NCBI GenBank assembly: GCA_023398955.1
Contig: JAEWRL010000110.1
Coordinates: 12,812-76,811 of the forward strand
Reading direction: 5' to 3'
Length of the DNA: 64,000 bases
From: Pseudomonadota bacterium
GTDB lineage: Bacteria > Myxococcota_A > Polyangia > Polyangiales > Polyangiaceae
The notes beneath the pieces are model-generated. The model ran no database searches. It had not been told where the DNA came from and saw only the letters and a program-made list of their open reading frames with translations. Both the position numbers and the translations under genes were made by a program. Position 1 is the stretch's first letter. The number at the start of each line of letters is the position of its first letter. Shown here in pieces: positions 16,501 through 25,357 of this stretch.

Positions 16501-18615
16501 GTGACGAACACTATCCTCACCTATACATTTGCCGGGCTGTTCGCCATTATGGCCATTTGGGGCTACGCGGCGCGGCAACGCCGTGCCGCAATGTGGTTTG
16601 GCGCGCTTGGCGCCGCTGGTGCAGCGGCGGGGGCGTTTTCGGACGCCTTCTGGGTCGTCGTCGGTTTCGGCGCGATAGCGTTGTGGGGCTTCATCATGGG
16701 CCTTCGCGCGATCGACATTGGCTGGCGCGCACGCGCGGGCCTCGTGCTCGGCGTGGTTGGGATCGCCTTCATGGCGCTCTGGCCCTCCATGGACGCGATG
16801 AGCAACGGGCTCATCCCGTGTCCGGAATGGGTCGAGCAGCGTGTCCCTGCGCGATTGGTCGCGGGCCTGGATCTGAGGGGTGGCCTACGCCTCGTCTACA
16901 GCGTTGACGTCGACGAGGCAATCCGTGACAAACGGGACCGCTATTACGAGGACATGCGCTCCGAGCTGGCGCGCATCTACGGGCTCCACGACGACGACGA
17001 GCGTCCCACTGAGGAGACGATCGAGAAGCTGCGCAGCATCGCGGTAGTAGAAGCACCCCGCGACGACGTGGAGGTGCTGCGTGTCACCGTGCAGCCAGGA
17101 CACGATCCGTCGAAGCTGGACGCCCGTTTTCTCAGTCGCTTCGCGGGCGAGCTGGGGTACTCGCGAAGCGAGGATCAGCGGACCTTCGAGTTCCGTATGC
17201 GCGACTCCGTGGAGAGCGCAATCCGGGAACGCGCCGTGGGACAAGCCCGTGAGATCGTCCTGCGCCGCGTCGACGAGCTTGGCCTGAAGGAAGCAGCGGT
17301 CTCCACGCGCGACGAAGACATCATCGTGGAGGTCCCTGGGGAGAACGAAGAGAGCTTCGACACAATCCGGGACATCATCAGTCAGACGGCTCGTCTCGAG
17401 TTCAAGCTTCTGGACGACAGGACCGACTTCTTCAAGCCCCTCGCCGAGAAGGTCATGGCGGGTGATGCCGCAGGACTGCCCTCCGGAATCGAGTTTCCGC
17501 AAGAGAACGTGCCCCTCGGCCTCGATGAGGATGGGGATGTCCAAAGCCAGCTGAACTATTACGCATATCTTCCGAAAGAGCCGACGGAAACCATCCAGGA
17601 GACTCTAGAACGACTGAAAGCGTGGAGCGAAACGCTGGAGCTGCCGCCGGACCGCGAGCTCGGGTTCTCGCTCGTTCGTGAGCGCGACCCGGACACGCTC
17701 CAGGAGTCGGAAGCGGGATGGCGAACCTTTTTCCTCAAGAGCCGCGCGGAAGTCACAGGCGACATGATTCGAGACGCCGTGGCTACACCCGACCAAGACC
17801 AGGGTTCCATGGGCGGGTGGCATGTCGCCCTGGCGTTCACGGACCAGGGCGGCAGCATTTTCGGCAGGATCACTAGCGACAACGTGAAGCGCCGGTTCGC
17901 AATCATCCTCGATGAGCGAGTCGAGAGCGCTCCCGTCATTCAGACGGCGATCCTCGGAGGTCACGCCAGCATCACGATGGGATCGGGTGATCCTCAGGTG
18001 CAGCTGGAAGACTCCAGGAAGCTCGAACTCGTGCTCCGCTCGGGGGCGCTCCCAGCGCCGATCTCGCCCACCAACGAGCAGCGGATTGGCCCATCTCTCG
18101 GTCGCGACACGATACGTCTCGGCGTCGAGGGCGCCCTGGGTGGCGGGCTCATCGTGCTGCTGTTCATGCTCCTCTATTACCGGCGGGCCGGCATTATCGC
18201 TAACATCGCCGTGAGCCTGAACCTCTTTCTCCAGCTGGCAGTTCTCGCCTCTTTTGGGGCCTCGATGACTCTGCCTGGCATCTTCGGTCTCGCCCTGACG
18301 ATCGGGATGAGCGTCGATGCCAACGTCCTCATCAACGAGCGTATCCGAGAGGAGCTACGGGGAGGCAAGACCCCCCGGGCGGCGGTCGAGCTCGGGTTCA
18401 ATCGAGCATTGAGCGCCATCATCGATGGTCAGCTCACGACCCTGATCTCGGCCATCATCCTGGCGCAGTACGGCGTCGGGCCGATCAAGGGCTTCGCTGT
18501 GACCCTGATGGTGGGCGTGGTCTGCAATGTATTCACCGGTGTCGTGGTCTCGCGCGTGCTGTTCGACCTTTGGGTTCGAGGAGCCGGCAAGCAGGTCAAA
18601 TTCAAGTTGGGTTGA
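16501..18615 (+). CDS. secD: Protein translocase subunit SecD
   Basis: SecD uses the proton-motive force to complete export through SecYEG. The protein has the hallmark GLDLRGGLRLVY, a long periplasmic region (P1) and the C-terminal membrane domain with TIGMSVDANVLINERIREE, the conserved RND-type block. At 704 residues it is longer than the E. coli protein of about 615. The extra length is mostly N-terminal: about three hydrophobic segments (residues 5-22, 31-47, 49-70) precede the usual first helix at about 79-97. The start is GTG 16501. It lies between yajC and secF (three bases before secF), clearly one operon. Confidence 0.97.
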   Translation: MTNTILTYTFAGLFAIMAIWGYAARQRRAAMWFGALGAAGAAAGAFSDAFWVVVGFGAIALWGFIMGLRAIDIGWRARAGLVLGVVGIAFMALWPSMDAMSNGLIPCPEWVEQRVPARLVAGLDLRGGLRLVYSVDVDEAIRDKRDRYYEDMRSELARIYGLHDDDERPTEETIEKLRSIAVVEAPRDDVEVLRVTVQPGHDPSKLDARFLSRFAGELGYSRSEDQRTFEFRMRDSVESAIRERAVGQAREIVLRRVDELGLKEAAVSTRDEDIIVEVPGENEESFDTIRDIISQTARLEFKLLDDRTDFFKPLAEKVMAGDAAGLPSGIEFPQENVPLGLDEDGDVQSQLNYYAYLPKEPTETIQETLERLKAWSETLELPPDRELGFSLVRERDPDTLQESEAGWRTFFLKSRAEVTGDMIRDAVATPDQDQGSMGGWHVALAFTDQGGSIFGRITSDNVKRRFAIILDERVESAPVIQTAILGGHASITMGSGDPQVQLEDSRKLELVLRSGALPAPISPTNEQRIGPSLGRDTIRLGVEGALGGGLIVLLFMLLYYRRAGIIANIAVSLNLFLQLAVLASFGASMTLPGIFGLALTIGMSVDANVLINERIREELRGGKTPRAAVELGFNRALSAIIDGQLTTLISAIILAQYGVGPIKGFAVTLMVGVVCNVFTGVVVSRVLFDLWVRGAGKQVKFKLG

Positions 18616-18618
18616 GCG

Positions 18619-19860
18619 ATGCAACTGTTCCAGTTCGGGAAAACCTTCGACTTCATGGGCCAAAGCCGGCTCTTCGGCTTCGTTAGCCTCTTCATGGTAG
18701 TCGGCTCCCTCGTCTCGCTCGTGGTTCCAGGACCCCTGATGGGTACCGACTTCCAGGGTGGCACTGAGCTCGAGGTCGCCTTCCAGAAGCCCGTTACCGC
18801 AGGTCAGATACGGGACGCGACCTCGAAGGCGGGCTTCGTGGCTCCGATGGCCGTCAAGGTCGACGATCCCGAGAACCCGTACCGGTTCTTGATCCGCGTG
18901 CAGGACGTCTCCACGATCACCGAAGCCAAGCAGGGCGACCTCCAGCGCGCCCTCTGCTACGGCGAGAACCTCCCCGCTTCTGAGTGCCCAGCGGAACGCC
19001 AGGCGACCGAAGTGAAATTCAGCCCGGGCGGTGACAAGATCACGGTGCGTTTTCCCGCAGAACCCGACTTGGACTGGGTCCGAGAGCGAGCGTCGAGCGT
19101 GAGCGGGATTGCGCTCCGTGAAGGTTCAAATAACCCTTTCGTCCAGAACGCCCGAGCACACAGGGTGGAGATCCAGCTGAAGAGCAAAGGCGACCAGCTT
19201 CTCGATGCTTTGAGTGCAGCTCTCCCCACAGGCGCCGTACCTGAACGGGCGCTCCGAGCCGAATGGATTGGACCGAAAGCCGGCGCTCAGCTGCGAGACG
19301 CTGCCATCAAGAGCATCCTCATCTCGCTCGTCTTCATCATGGCCTACGTCGCCGTGCGCTTCGATCTGCGCTTCGCTCCTGGAGGCGTTATCGCTCTGGC
19401 GCACGACGCAATCGTCACGATGGGTGTCCTCGTGCTGCTCCAGGTCATGACCGGCCAGCACGAGTTCAGCTTGAGTACCGTCGCCGCCCTGCTCACGATC
19501 GTCGGCTATTCCGTCAATGACACTGTCGTCGTCTACGACCGGGTTCGGGAGAACTTTGGCAAGCTGAGGGGCTCTACGTTCATCCACATCATCAACGTGA
19601 GCCTTTCGGAGATGCTGAGCCGAACACTGCTCACCAGCGCCACGACGATCTTCAGCTTGCTCGCATTCTTCGTATGGGGCACGGGGGCCATCGAGGAGTT
19701 TGCGCTGACTCTGGTGATCGGATTGCTGCTCGGAACCTACTCGTCGATCTACATTGCGCTGCCCGTCACTGAATGGCTCGACCGCAAGTTCTTCGCCAAG
19801 GTGGCGGCGAAGCAGAAGCGGCGCCCACACAGTGCGAAGAAGGCAGAAGCCGCAATCTGA
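18619..19860 (+). CDS. secF: Protein translocase subunit SecF
   Basis: Partner of SecD in the SecDF complex. The first helix is followed by GTDFQGGTELEVAF (the SecF counterpart of LDLRGG) and a periplasmic region of about 180 residues. The C-terminal helices hold AALLTIVGYSVNDTVVVYDRVRENF and SRTLLTSATTIFSLLAFFVWG, both diagnostic. It has 413 residues, somewhat longer than the 310-320 of E. coli SecF because of an enlarged periplasmic domain containing a pair of Cys (ALCYGE, then ASECPAE). It starts three bases after secD, so translation is likely coupled. Confidence 0.96.
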   Translation: MQLFQFGKTFDFMGQSRLFGFVSLFMVVGSLVSLVVPGPLMGTDFQGGTELEVAFQKPVTAGQIRDATSKAGFVAPMAVKVDDPENPYRFLIRVQDVSTITEAKQGDLQRALCYGENLPASECPAERQATEVKFSPGGDKITVRFPAEPDLDWVRERASSVSGIALREGSNNPFVQNARAHRVEIQLKSKGDQLLDALSAALPTGAVPERALRAEWIGPKAGAQLRDAAIKSILISLVFIMAYVAVRFDLRFAPGGVIALAHDAIVTMGVLVLLQVMTGQHEFSLSTVAALLTIVGYSVNDTVVVYDRVRENFGKLRGSTFIHIINVSLSEMLSRTLLTSATTIFSLLAFFVWGTGAIEEFALTLVIGLLLGTYSSIYIALPVTEWLDRKFFAKVAAKQKRRPHSAKKAEAAI

Positions 19861-19971
19861 TTGCACTGACTCGCCAGCACAGGGTGCCGTTCCTCGCGAT
19901 GGGCGGCGTCATCACCGCGCGCGCCTTGCTGTGCACCGCCGCGCCGCAGCAGCTTGTTGCGGCTGCGGACG

Positions 19972-20475
19972 CTACAACAAGGCCCGTATTGGTGCCTCGA
20001 GCTCCTCCGGCTTGGTGCGGGGAGCGAAACGCGCCACGACATGCCCTCCGCGGTCGACCAGGAACTTCGTGAAGTTCCACTTGATGGCTTCGGTGCCAAG
20101 AATGCCAGGCGCGTGCGTCTTCAAGTACCGATACAGGGGGTGCGCATCAGCGCCGTTGACATCGATCTTCGCGAACAGCGGAAAGGTGACCTGGTGGCGA
20201 GTACCGCAAAAGGCTCGTATCTCGGCAGCATCTCCCGGCTCTTGCGCTCCAAACTGATTGCACGGGAACCCCAAGACGCTGAGCCCCTCGTCGTGAAGGT
20301 CCCGGTAGAGTTTCTCCAGTGCGTCATACTGCGGCGTGAACCCACACTGACTTGCCACATTGACAATCAGGAGCACCCTGCCTTCGAAACCCCTGAGCGA
20401 GGTGACCTCGCCTTCCAGGGTCGTCACGGGGATGTCGTACAGGCTCGGACCGTTGCCGACGGCGGATTCAGCCAT
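19972..20475 (-). CDS. Glutathione/thioredoxin peroxidase, Gpx/BtuE family
   Basis: Reduces hydrogen peroxide and organic peroxides; bacterial cysteine-type members usually use thioredoxin. In 167 residues all three family blocks are present: IVNVASQCGFTPQY with the peroxidatic Cys, VLGFPCNQFGAQEPG with the Gln of the active-site tetrad and the usual resolving-type Cys, and IKWNFTKFLVDRGG with the Trp and Asn. No signal peptide, so it is cytoplasmic. ATG 20475 is preceded by AAGG about ten bases upstream. It is convergent with secF and independent of its neighbours. Confidence 0.95.
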   Translation of the reverse strand: MAESAVGNGPSLYDIPVTTLEGEVTSLRGFEGRVLLIVNVASQCGFTPQYDALEKLYRDLHDEGLSVLGFPCNQFGAQEPGDAAEIRAFCGTRHQVTFPLFAKIDVNGADAHPLYRYLKTHAPGILGTEAIKWNFTKFLVDRGGHVVARFAPRTKPEELEAPIRALL

Positions 20476-20666
20476 AGCTCATTACCTTGAGCGCATACCC
20501 GCTCGCCGCAACCGTGGGGACGGCCTTACCAGCGCCACGGCTGAAGCCCGAGCCTTTCGCCTACCACCCGCCCCCTCTTTCGATACGAGCTAGGCCGAAT
20601 CGCCCCCACCAGACAACCACTCCGCGGTGACGACTGGCACGTCGCTGTTACTCCCTGGCTTCTGAC

Positions 20667-20686
20667 GGGGCCCCCTGCGAGGCCCC
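20667..20686 (-). terminator. Possible hairpin downstream of the Bax-inhibitor-1 gene
   Basis: GGGGCC (20667-20672) and GGCCCC (20681-20686) form a six-pair all-GC stem with an eight-base loop, 70 bases past the stop codon. No T-run follows, so it could be a Rho-assisted end or chance in GC-rich DNA. Confidence 0.25.
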
Positions 20687-20756
20687 ATCGCGGCGAGCCC
20701 CGAGCGTCACTCGGCCGTCGGCGCTGGGCTTGGATCGGGGCCCCCCCAACCAACGC

Positions 20757-21458
20757 TCAATCGCGTGACATGAAGATGCGCAGCACGTACCAGAGCATCA
20801 GTGCGATGGATGCGAAGAGCTGTAGCGCCGCGCCGACGTGTCGATCGGTCGGGTAATGGTGGAGTACATTGCTAGTGTCATAGAGGATGGCTGCACCAGC
20901 AAGACCCACCATCGCCACGCTGAAGAAGGTGCCGAGATTGAATCCAAAGAGGACACCGGCGACGATCAATGCGAGAGCGACGATGAAGCCCCACCGGAGG
21001 ATGCCTCCAAGGAACGAGAAATCCTTACGAGTCTGAAAAGCCACCGCAGTCAGCCCTACGAACCCAATCAAGGTGACGACGGATGCGCTCTGGATGGCGC
21101 CCGGGGCAACGGTGTTCGCCATGACGAGCAGTGGGACGAAAATCAGCGCTTCCGCGACGACGAAGCCCGCCAAGGCGCCGTACTGGGCAACGGGGGAGGT
21201 CGCTGAGTGTGCCGCATGCGTCGCCAGCCAGCTCACGACCATGAATCCGCCCAAGACGAGCAGCCAGCTCGTGCCCAGCATTGCCTGAGCGATCTGCGGG
21301 GCAAGACCCGTTTGAAACAGTGCTACCTCGATGAGCACGAACGCGACGATGGCGCCAAAAAGGTGCGCATACGTTCGCATGATGAACTTGGCGCGCTCGC
21401 TCACTGCCGCTTGAGCTGCGACGTGCCGGTAGCCTGCGTGTTGGTATCCCTCTGCCAT
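20757..21458 (-). CDS. Bax inhibitor-1/YccA family membrane protein
   Basis: A 233-residue protein with about seven hydrophobic helices after a soluble N-terminus of 30 residues (SERAKFIMRTYAHLFGAIVAFVLIE is the typical beginning). Near the end it has ILYDTSNVLHHYPTDRHVGAALQLFASIALMLW, including the conserved Asp residues of the TMBIM/YccA family, which in BsYetJ form a pH-sensitive calcium gate. The bacterial role is poorly known (calcium leak, FtsH inhibition in YccA). ATG 21458 is preceded by GAGAAGG, five bases away. It appears monocistronic. Confidence 0.93.
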   Translation of the reverse strand: MAEGYQHAGYRHVAAQAAVSERAKFIMRTYAHLFGAIVAFVLIEVALFQTGLAPQIAQAMLGTSWLLVLGGFMVVSWLATHAAHSATSPVAQYGALAGFVVAEALIFVPLLVMANTVAPGAIQSASVVTLIGFVGLTAVAFQTRKDFSFLGGILRWGFIVALALIVAGVLFGFNLGTFFSVAMVGLAGAAILYDTSNVLHHYPTDRHVGAALQLFASIALMLWYVLRIFMSRD

Positions 21459-21642
21459 GTGACCTTCTCCGGTATGAGTTTGGGCGGCCCGCACGCCCCG
21501 GCGCCCGCCTGGTGTCTCAGCCTAGCACGGCTCCTGGGCCCGAGCGGGTTGGGGTCGATTGTACCCGGCCTGAGCCAACGAAGGACTCACAGATTGATCC
21601 TTCCTCGCGCCAACCACCAGCGCTTAGCTCCTATTCCATCCG

Positions 21643-23391
21643 TTGACAACCGGCGCAGAGGCATGGTGCAAAGCGTACACTGTGGCGGCCGAAGGAATCA
21701 TCGAACTCCCGTCTCGTGCCACCGTCGCGCTGCCCCCGGTGCCAGGCGCTGAGGATGAGGCCCTAGGCCAAGCACTCGGCCTGTCGCCAACGGTGGCGCA
21801 GTGGCTGAAGCGTCGCGGCCTCGATGATCGCGCCGCGGCGGTACGCTTCCTCCAACCCAGGCTCGCAGACCTCACCCCACCGGATGGCATGGCGGGTCGA
21901 CGAGCAGCTGCACAGCGGCTTGCTGAGGCGGTGCAAGCCGGCGAGACCGTCTGTGTCTTTGGCGACTACGACTGTGACGGGATTACCGCTACTGCCATCA
22001 TGACCGAGGTGCTGCGAACGCTCGGGGCGAGTGCTGTGCCGCTATTGGCCAGTCGCTTTGATGGCGGGTACGGCGTCTCGGATTCCGCGGTAGCGCGGAT
22101 CCTAGCGACCAACGCCAAGCTCATCATCACCTGTGACTGTGGGAGCTCTGATCACCAGAGCCTCCAACGCCTAGCGGACGCCGGACGCGACGTCGTGGTC
22201 ATCGATCACCATTTGGTGCCCGAGCAGGCGCTCCCCGCACTAGCGTTTCTGAATCCACACCGCGAGGACTGCCTTTTCTCTTTCAAGGGACTGGCTTCCT
22301 GTGGGCTCGCCCTCTCGGTCGGCGCTGCGCTCAGGACTGAGCTCGGCGTGCCTCTCGACCTGAGGCGTTGGCTCGACCTCGTAGCAATAGGAACAATCGC
22401 CGACGTCGCACCACTTGCCCGCGACAACCGTGCGCTGGTCCGAGCAGGGCTGGTGAGCCTCTCCGCGGGTAGTCGTCCGGGAGTTCGCGCACTGCTGCGC
22501 TTGGCCGGTCATGAGCCCGGCGAACCGCTCAACGCCGAAGACGTGGCGTTTCGCATAGCGCCGCGGTTGAATGCGCCAGGACGCCTCGGGCGCCCAGACC
22601 TCGCTCTGGATCTCCTGCTCGCGCGTGATTCAGCGACCGCCGACGCGCTTGCCACCCGAATCGAGGAGCTCCAGGTCGAGCGACGGCGTCTGCAAGACGT
22701 GATCCTTCAGGAAGCTTGCGAGGAGATCGATCGCGAAGGGTATTCGCATCGCCCCGCCATCGTCATCGGCCGCGAGAACTGGAACCACGGCATCGTGGGG
22801 ATCGTCGCAGGGCGCCTCGCCGAACGCTACCATAGGCCGGTCATCGTCGTCGGGTTCGAGGGCTCGCACGGCCGGGGATCCCTTCGAGGGCCGCGCGGCA
22901 TCGAGCTGTTTGACGCATTGAAGCTGGCGGCACCGGCGCTCGTTCGCTTCGGAGGCCATCAAGCAGCAGCTGGGCTGGAAGTGACGGAGCAGGCTCTTCC
23001 CAAGCTGCGCGAATTGTTCGAGAACGCTTGCGAGCCACTCCTCTACAACAGCCACTCCTTGCCCGCGCCCGAGCAGCTACTTCGGATGCATCCCAATGAT
23101 GCTCCGTGGCAGGTTCAGGAGGATCTCTGTCAGCTGGAACCATGCGGAGAGGGCAACCCAGCGCCCCGCCTGGCGCTCGAAGGGGAGGTGCTACGAGCCC
23201 GCTCGGTTCGGGGAGGCCACCTGAAGCTGGAGCTGCGAGCTTCAGGCCACGACGTAGGTGGCTTCGGAGTCAGCATGGGAGCTCTCGCTGAGCACGTTGT
23301 AGGTCCGGTGGTCGTCATCGGTACCCTGCGGCGGGATAGGTGGCGAGGAGGGCGCGCTGTCGAGATCCGCGCCGAAGCGATCCTGCGATGA
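21643..23391 (+). CDS. recJ: Single-stranded-DNA-specific 5'-3' exonuclease RecJ
   Basis: RecJ degrades single-stranded DNA in recombination (RecF pathway), base-excision and mismatch repair. The DHH-phosphoesterase motifs are present: VFGDYDCDGITATAI near residue 107, ITCDCGSSDH, VVIDHHLVP, and RIAPRLNAPGRLG. Later the DHHA1 domain has GIVAGRLAERYHRPVIVVGFE and FGGHQAAAGLEV. It has 582 residues, normal length. The start TTG 21643 gives a poor N-terminus; GTG 21682 is an alternative. The last bases overlap the ATG of the next gene, a uracil-DNA glycosylase of the SMUG1 type, implying a repair operon. Confidence 0.95.
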   Translation: MTTGAEAWCKAYTVAAEGIIELPSRATVALPPVPGAEDEALGQALGLSPTVAQWLKRRGLDDRAAAVRFLQPRLADLTPPDGMAGRRAAAQRLAEAVQAGETVCVFGDYDCDGITATAIMTEVLRTLGASAVPLLASRFDGGYGVSDSAVARILATNAKLIITCDCGSSDHQSLQRLADAGRDVVVIDHHLVPEQALPALAFLNPHREDCLFSFKGLASCGLALSVGAALRTELGVPLDLRRWLDLVAIGTIADVAPLARDNRALVRAGLVSLSAGSRPGVRALLRLAGHEPGEPLNAEDVAFRIAPRLNAPGRLGRPDLALDLLLARDSATADALATRIEELQVERRRLQDVILQEACEEIDREGYSHRPAIVIGRENWNHGIVGIVAGRLAERYHRPVIVVGFEGSHGRGSLRGPRGIELFDALKLAAPALVRFGGHQAAAGLEVTEQALPKLRELFENACEPLLYNSHSLPAPEQLLRMHPNDAPWQVQEDLCQLEPCGEGNPAPRLALEGEVLRARSVRGGHLKLELRASGHDVGGFGVSMGALAEHVVGPVVVIGTLRRDRWRGGRAVEIRAEAILR

Positions 23392-24134
23392 CTCTTCGGA
23401 AGACACGGCTCGTGAGGGATCGATCTCCGCTCGTCGACATCAGCCGGTGGCTCTGCTCTCGAGTTGCTGAACTCTCCTTCTCGTTGCCCATCACGCACGT
23501 TTACAACCCTTTGAGCTACGCTCGCCAGCCGCACGAAGCATACCTAAGACGCTTCGGGTCGACGCCGAAGTCCACGCTGCTCGTCGGAATGAACCCTGGC
23601 CCGTTTGGTATGGCGCAGACGGGGGTTCCTTTTGGCGACGTCTCCTTCGTTCGTGACTGGATGGGGATCACTGGCGCTGTGGCGCGTCCAATCCCGGAGC
23701 ATCCGAAGCGTCCAGTATCCGGTTTCCTGTGCACGCGGAGCGAGGTGAGCGGTACACGCTTGTGGGGATTCGCACGAGACGCTTTCGGGACCCCCGAACA
23801 ATTCTTCAGCAAGATCTTCGTGACCAACTACTGCCCATTGGTCTTCATGGAGGCTACGGGGAAGAACCGTACGCCCGACAAGCTTCCGAGCTCGGAACGC
23901 CAACCGCTGTACGAGGTCTGCGACGAAGCCCTTCGGCGCACGGCGACCATCCTGCGCCCCAGCAGGGTGGTGGGGGTCGGTGGCTTTGCAGAAAGGCGCG
24001 CCAGAGAAGCGCTTTCCGGCTTGAGCATCGAGGTGGCGTGCTTGCTGCATCCAAGCCCCGCCAATCCAAGAGCTAACCGCGGCTGGGCCGCCGAGGCCCA
24101 CCGGACACTGAGTGCCTTAGGGGCGTTGCCCTGA
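23388..24134 (+). CDS. SMUG1-like uracil-DNA glycosylase
   Basis: Excises uracil and oxidised pyrimidines from DNA. The 248-residue protein shows the SMUG1 signature pair: LLVGMNPGPFGMAQTGVPFGD (water-activating loop with Asn) near residue 65, and LLHPSPANPRANRGW near the C-terminus (minor-groove His loop). It starts at ATG 23388 inside the recJ stop region (ATGA overlap of four bases), so translation is probably coupled to recJ. SMUG1-type glycosylases are known from animals and a scattered set of bacteria. The pairing with RecJ suits base-excision repair, in which RecJ can remove the abasic end. Confidence 0.93.
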   Translation: MTLRKTRLVRDRSPLVDISRWLCSRVAELSFSLPITHVYNPLSYARQPHEAYLRRFGSTPKSTLLVGMNPGPFGMAQTGVPFGDVSFVRDWMGITGAVARPIPEHPKRPVSGFLCTRSEVSGTRLWGFARDAFGTPEQFFSKIFVTNYCPLVFMEATGKNRTPDKLPSSERQPLYEVCDEALRRTATILRPSRVVGVGGFAERRAREALSGLSIEVACLLHPSPANPRANRGWAAEAHRTLSALGALP

Positions 24135-24145
24135 CCCTCGAATCA

Positions 24146-24174
24146 TTGGCAGTCGTCCCCCGATGCTCTAAACT
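24146..24174 (+). promoter_or_regulatory. Candidate sigma-70 promoter of mlaF
   Basis: TTGGCA (24146-24151), 17 bases, TAAACT (24169-24174). The predicted start of transcription is about ten bases before the mlaF ATG, so the leader would be very short. Confidence 0.45.
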
Positions 24175-24189
24175 CGCGAGTCGCGCTCA

Positions 24190-24969
24190 ATGCCTCGGGA
24201 ACTCATACGCTTCGTAGACGTGAACAAGGCTTTCGGACCCAAAGTGGTCTACCGGGGCCTCAATCTCGAGATTCGCAAAGGGGAAGCGCTGACCATCGTC
24301 GGGGGCTCCGGCGTCGGCAAGAGCGTCATGCTGAAGATGCTGATCGGACTCTTGCGTGCGGACTCGGGCCAGGTCTACTTCGATGGAAGCGACGTCGCTA
24401 GGATGAACGAGGACGAGCTCGCTCCGGTTCGGCAGCGCATTGCCATGCTCTTCCAGAGCGGAGCTCTCTTCGATTCCTTGACCGTGGGGCAGAACGTCGC
24501 CTATGGCCTCGAGGAACACTTCCGATACACGATGACTCGCACGGAGATAGCGGAACGGGTGGCGTGGGCACTTGCAGCAGTCGACCTGCCAGGTGTCGAG
24601 GGAATGTGGCCTGCGGATCTCTCGGGGGGCATGCGCAAGCGCGTAGGGCTCGCCCGCGCCATCGCCGTGCGGCCAGAAGTGCTGCTCTATGACGAGCCGA
24701 CGACCGGACTGGATCCCATCAACACGGCTCGAGTCAATCGGCTCATCATTGGGCTCAGAGAACGCCTCAACGTCACCACCGTCGTTGTCACCCATGACAT
24801 GAAGAGCGCGTTCGCCATCAGCGACCGCCTGGCCATGGTGCATGGGGGTCGGGTGATCCACGAAGCGCCCGTGAATGAGTTCCAGCGCTCCGATGACCCA
24901 CGCATTCGAGACTTCATCGAAGGGCGGGCACCAGCGAACGAGGACGTCGAGACACTCCTTACAACCTAA
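24190..24969 (+). CDS. mlaF: Lipid-transport ABC ATPase MlaF
   Basis: ATPase of an MCE-type phospholipid transporter between inner and outer membrane. The 259-residue protein has Walker A GGSGVGKSVMLK, the Q-loop MLFQSGALFDSLTV (typical of MlaF/Mkl), the signature LSGGMRKRVGLARA, Walker B LLYDEPTTGLDP and the switch TTVVVTHDMKSAF. The permease MlaE is not beside it; upstream is the glycosylase gene. The MCE protein follows 570 bases later, interrupted by a repeat and a decayed gene. The stop codon TAA lies within the first bases of that repeat, so the C-terminus may have been trimmed or altered by it. Confidence 0.95.
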   Translation: MPRELIRFVDVNKAFGPKVVYRGLNLEIRKGEALTIVGGSGVGKSVMLKMLIGLLRADSGQVYFDGSDVARMNEDELAPVRQRIAMLFQSGALFDSLTVGQNVAYGLEEHFRYTMTRTEIAERVAWALAAVDLPGVEGMWPADLSGGMRKRVGLARAIAVRPEVLLYDEPTTGLDPINTARVNRLIIGLRERLNVTTVVVTHDMKSAFAISDRLAMVHGGRVIHEAPVNEFQRSDDPRIRDFIEGRAPANEDVETLLTT

Positions 24970-25032
24970 GCCGGCGTAGCCGGAACCAAAGAGGAGCTGT
25001 GCGTCGCCAGGCTATCAGCTATCTGTATGAAG
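24967..25032 (+). repeat. Dispersed hairpin repeat, copy A
   Basis: Begins with TAA, the mlaF stop, then GCCGGC-GTA-GCCGGAACCAAA, a five-pair hairpin CCGGC/GCCGG with a GTA loop (24971-24983). CAGGCTATCAG (25008-25018) and CTGTATGAAG (25023-25032) follow in the same order as in copy B at 63878-63981. The hairpin part also recurs, inverted, at 37243-37265. Confidence 0.7.
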
Positions 25033-25078
25033 ATCCAACTCGGGTCGACTGTGCCACCCACTGCTGACCAGATGGCGA

Positions 25079-25357
25079 GTGCCCTCCCCCAGCGGTCGCG
25101 CGTACCTGGCAGACCAACTCCGGCGAGCCGCCGGCTCCATCCCTCTGAGCATCGGGAGGGAGCTGGCGAATTCGCTGCTGCCATATAGGGCGCGCTTCTA
25201 CCGATTCGCGCGCCGCTCAGCGACCGAATCCGCCGCCTTCATTGACGCACTCGGATTACTCGAGCTCACCGATGAGCTGCTCCGAACTCGCGCCCGAGGT
25301 CTTCTGCTGGGCGTCGTCGCCATGCTCACCGCCATGGTCTTGAAGATTTCGGGCTAG
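25079..25357 (+). pseudogene. Decayed four-helix-bundle (S23/IVP-like) gene
   Basis: The 92-residue frame matches the second half of four-helix-bundle proteins related to the 23S rRNA intervening-sequence family: LADQLRRAAGSIPLSIGRE, then RARFYRFARRSATESAAFIDALGLLELTDELL, then LLLGVVAMLT. The usual first helix (about 30 residues before DQLRRAA) is missing and cannot be found upstream in frame. The conserved NIAEG that normally follows SIPL reads SIGRE. The start is GTG with no ribosome-binding site. It lies between mlaF and mlaD, behind repeat copy A, and looks like the remnant of an insertion. The function of intact relatives is unknown; a shortened working protein cannot be excluded. Confidence 0.6.
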
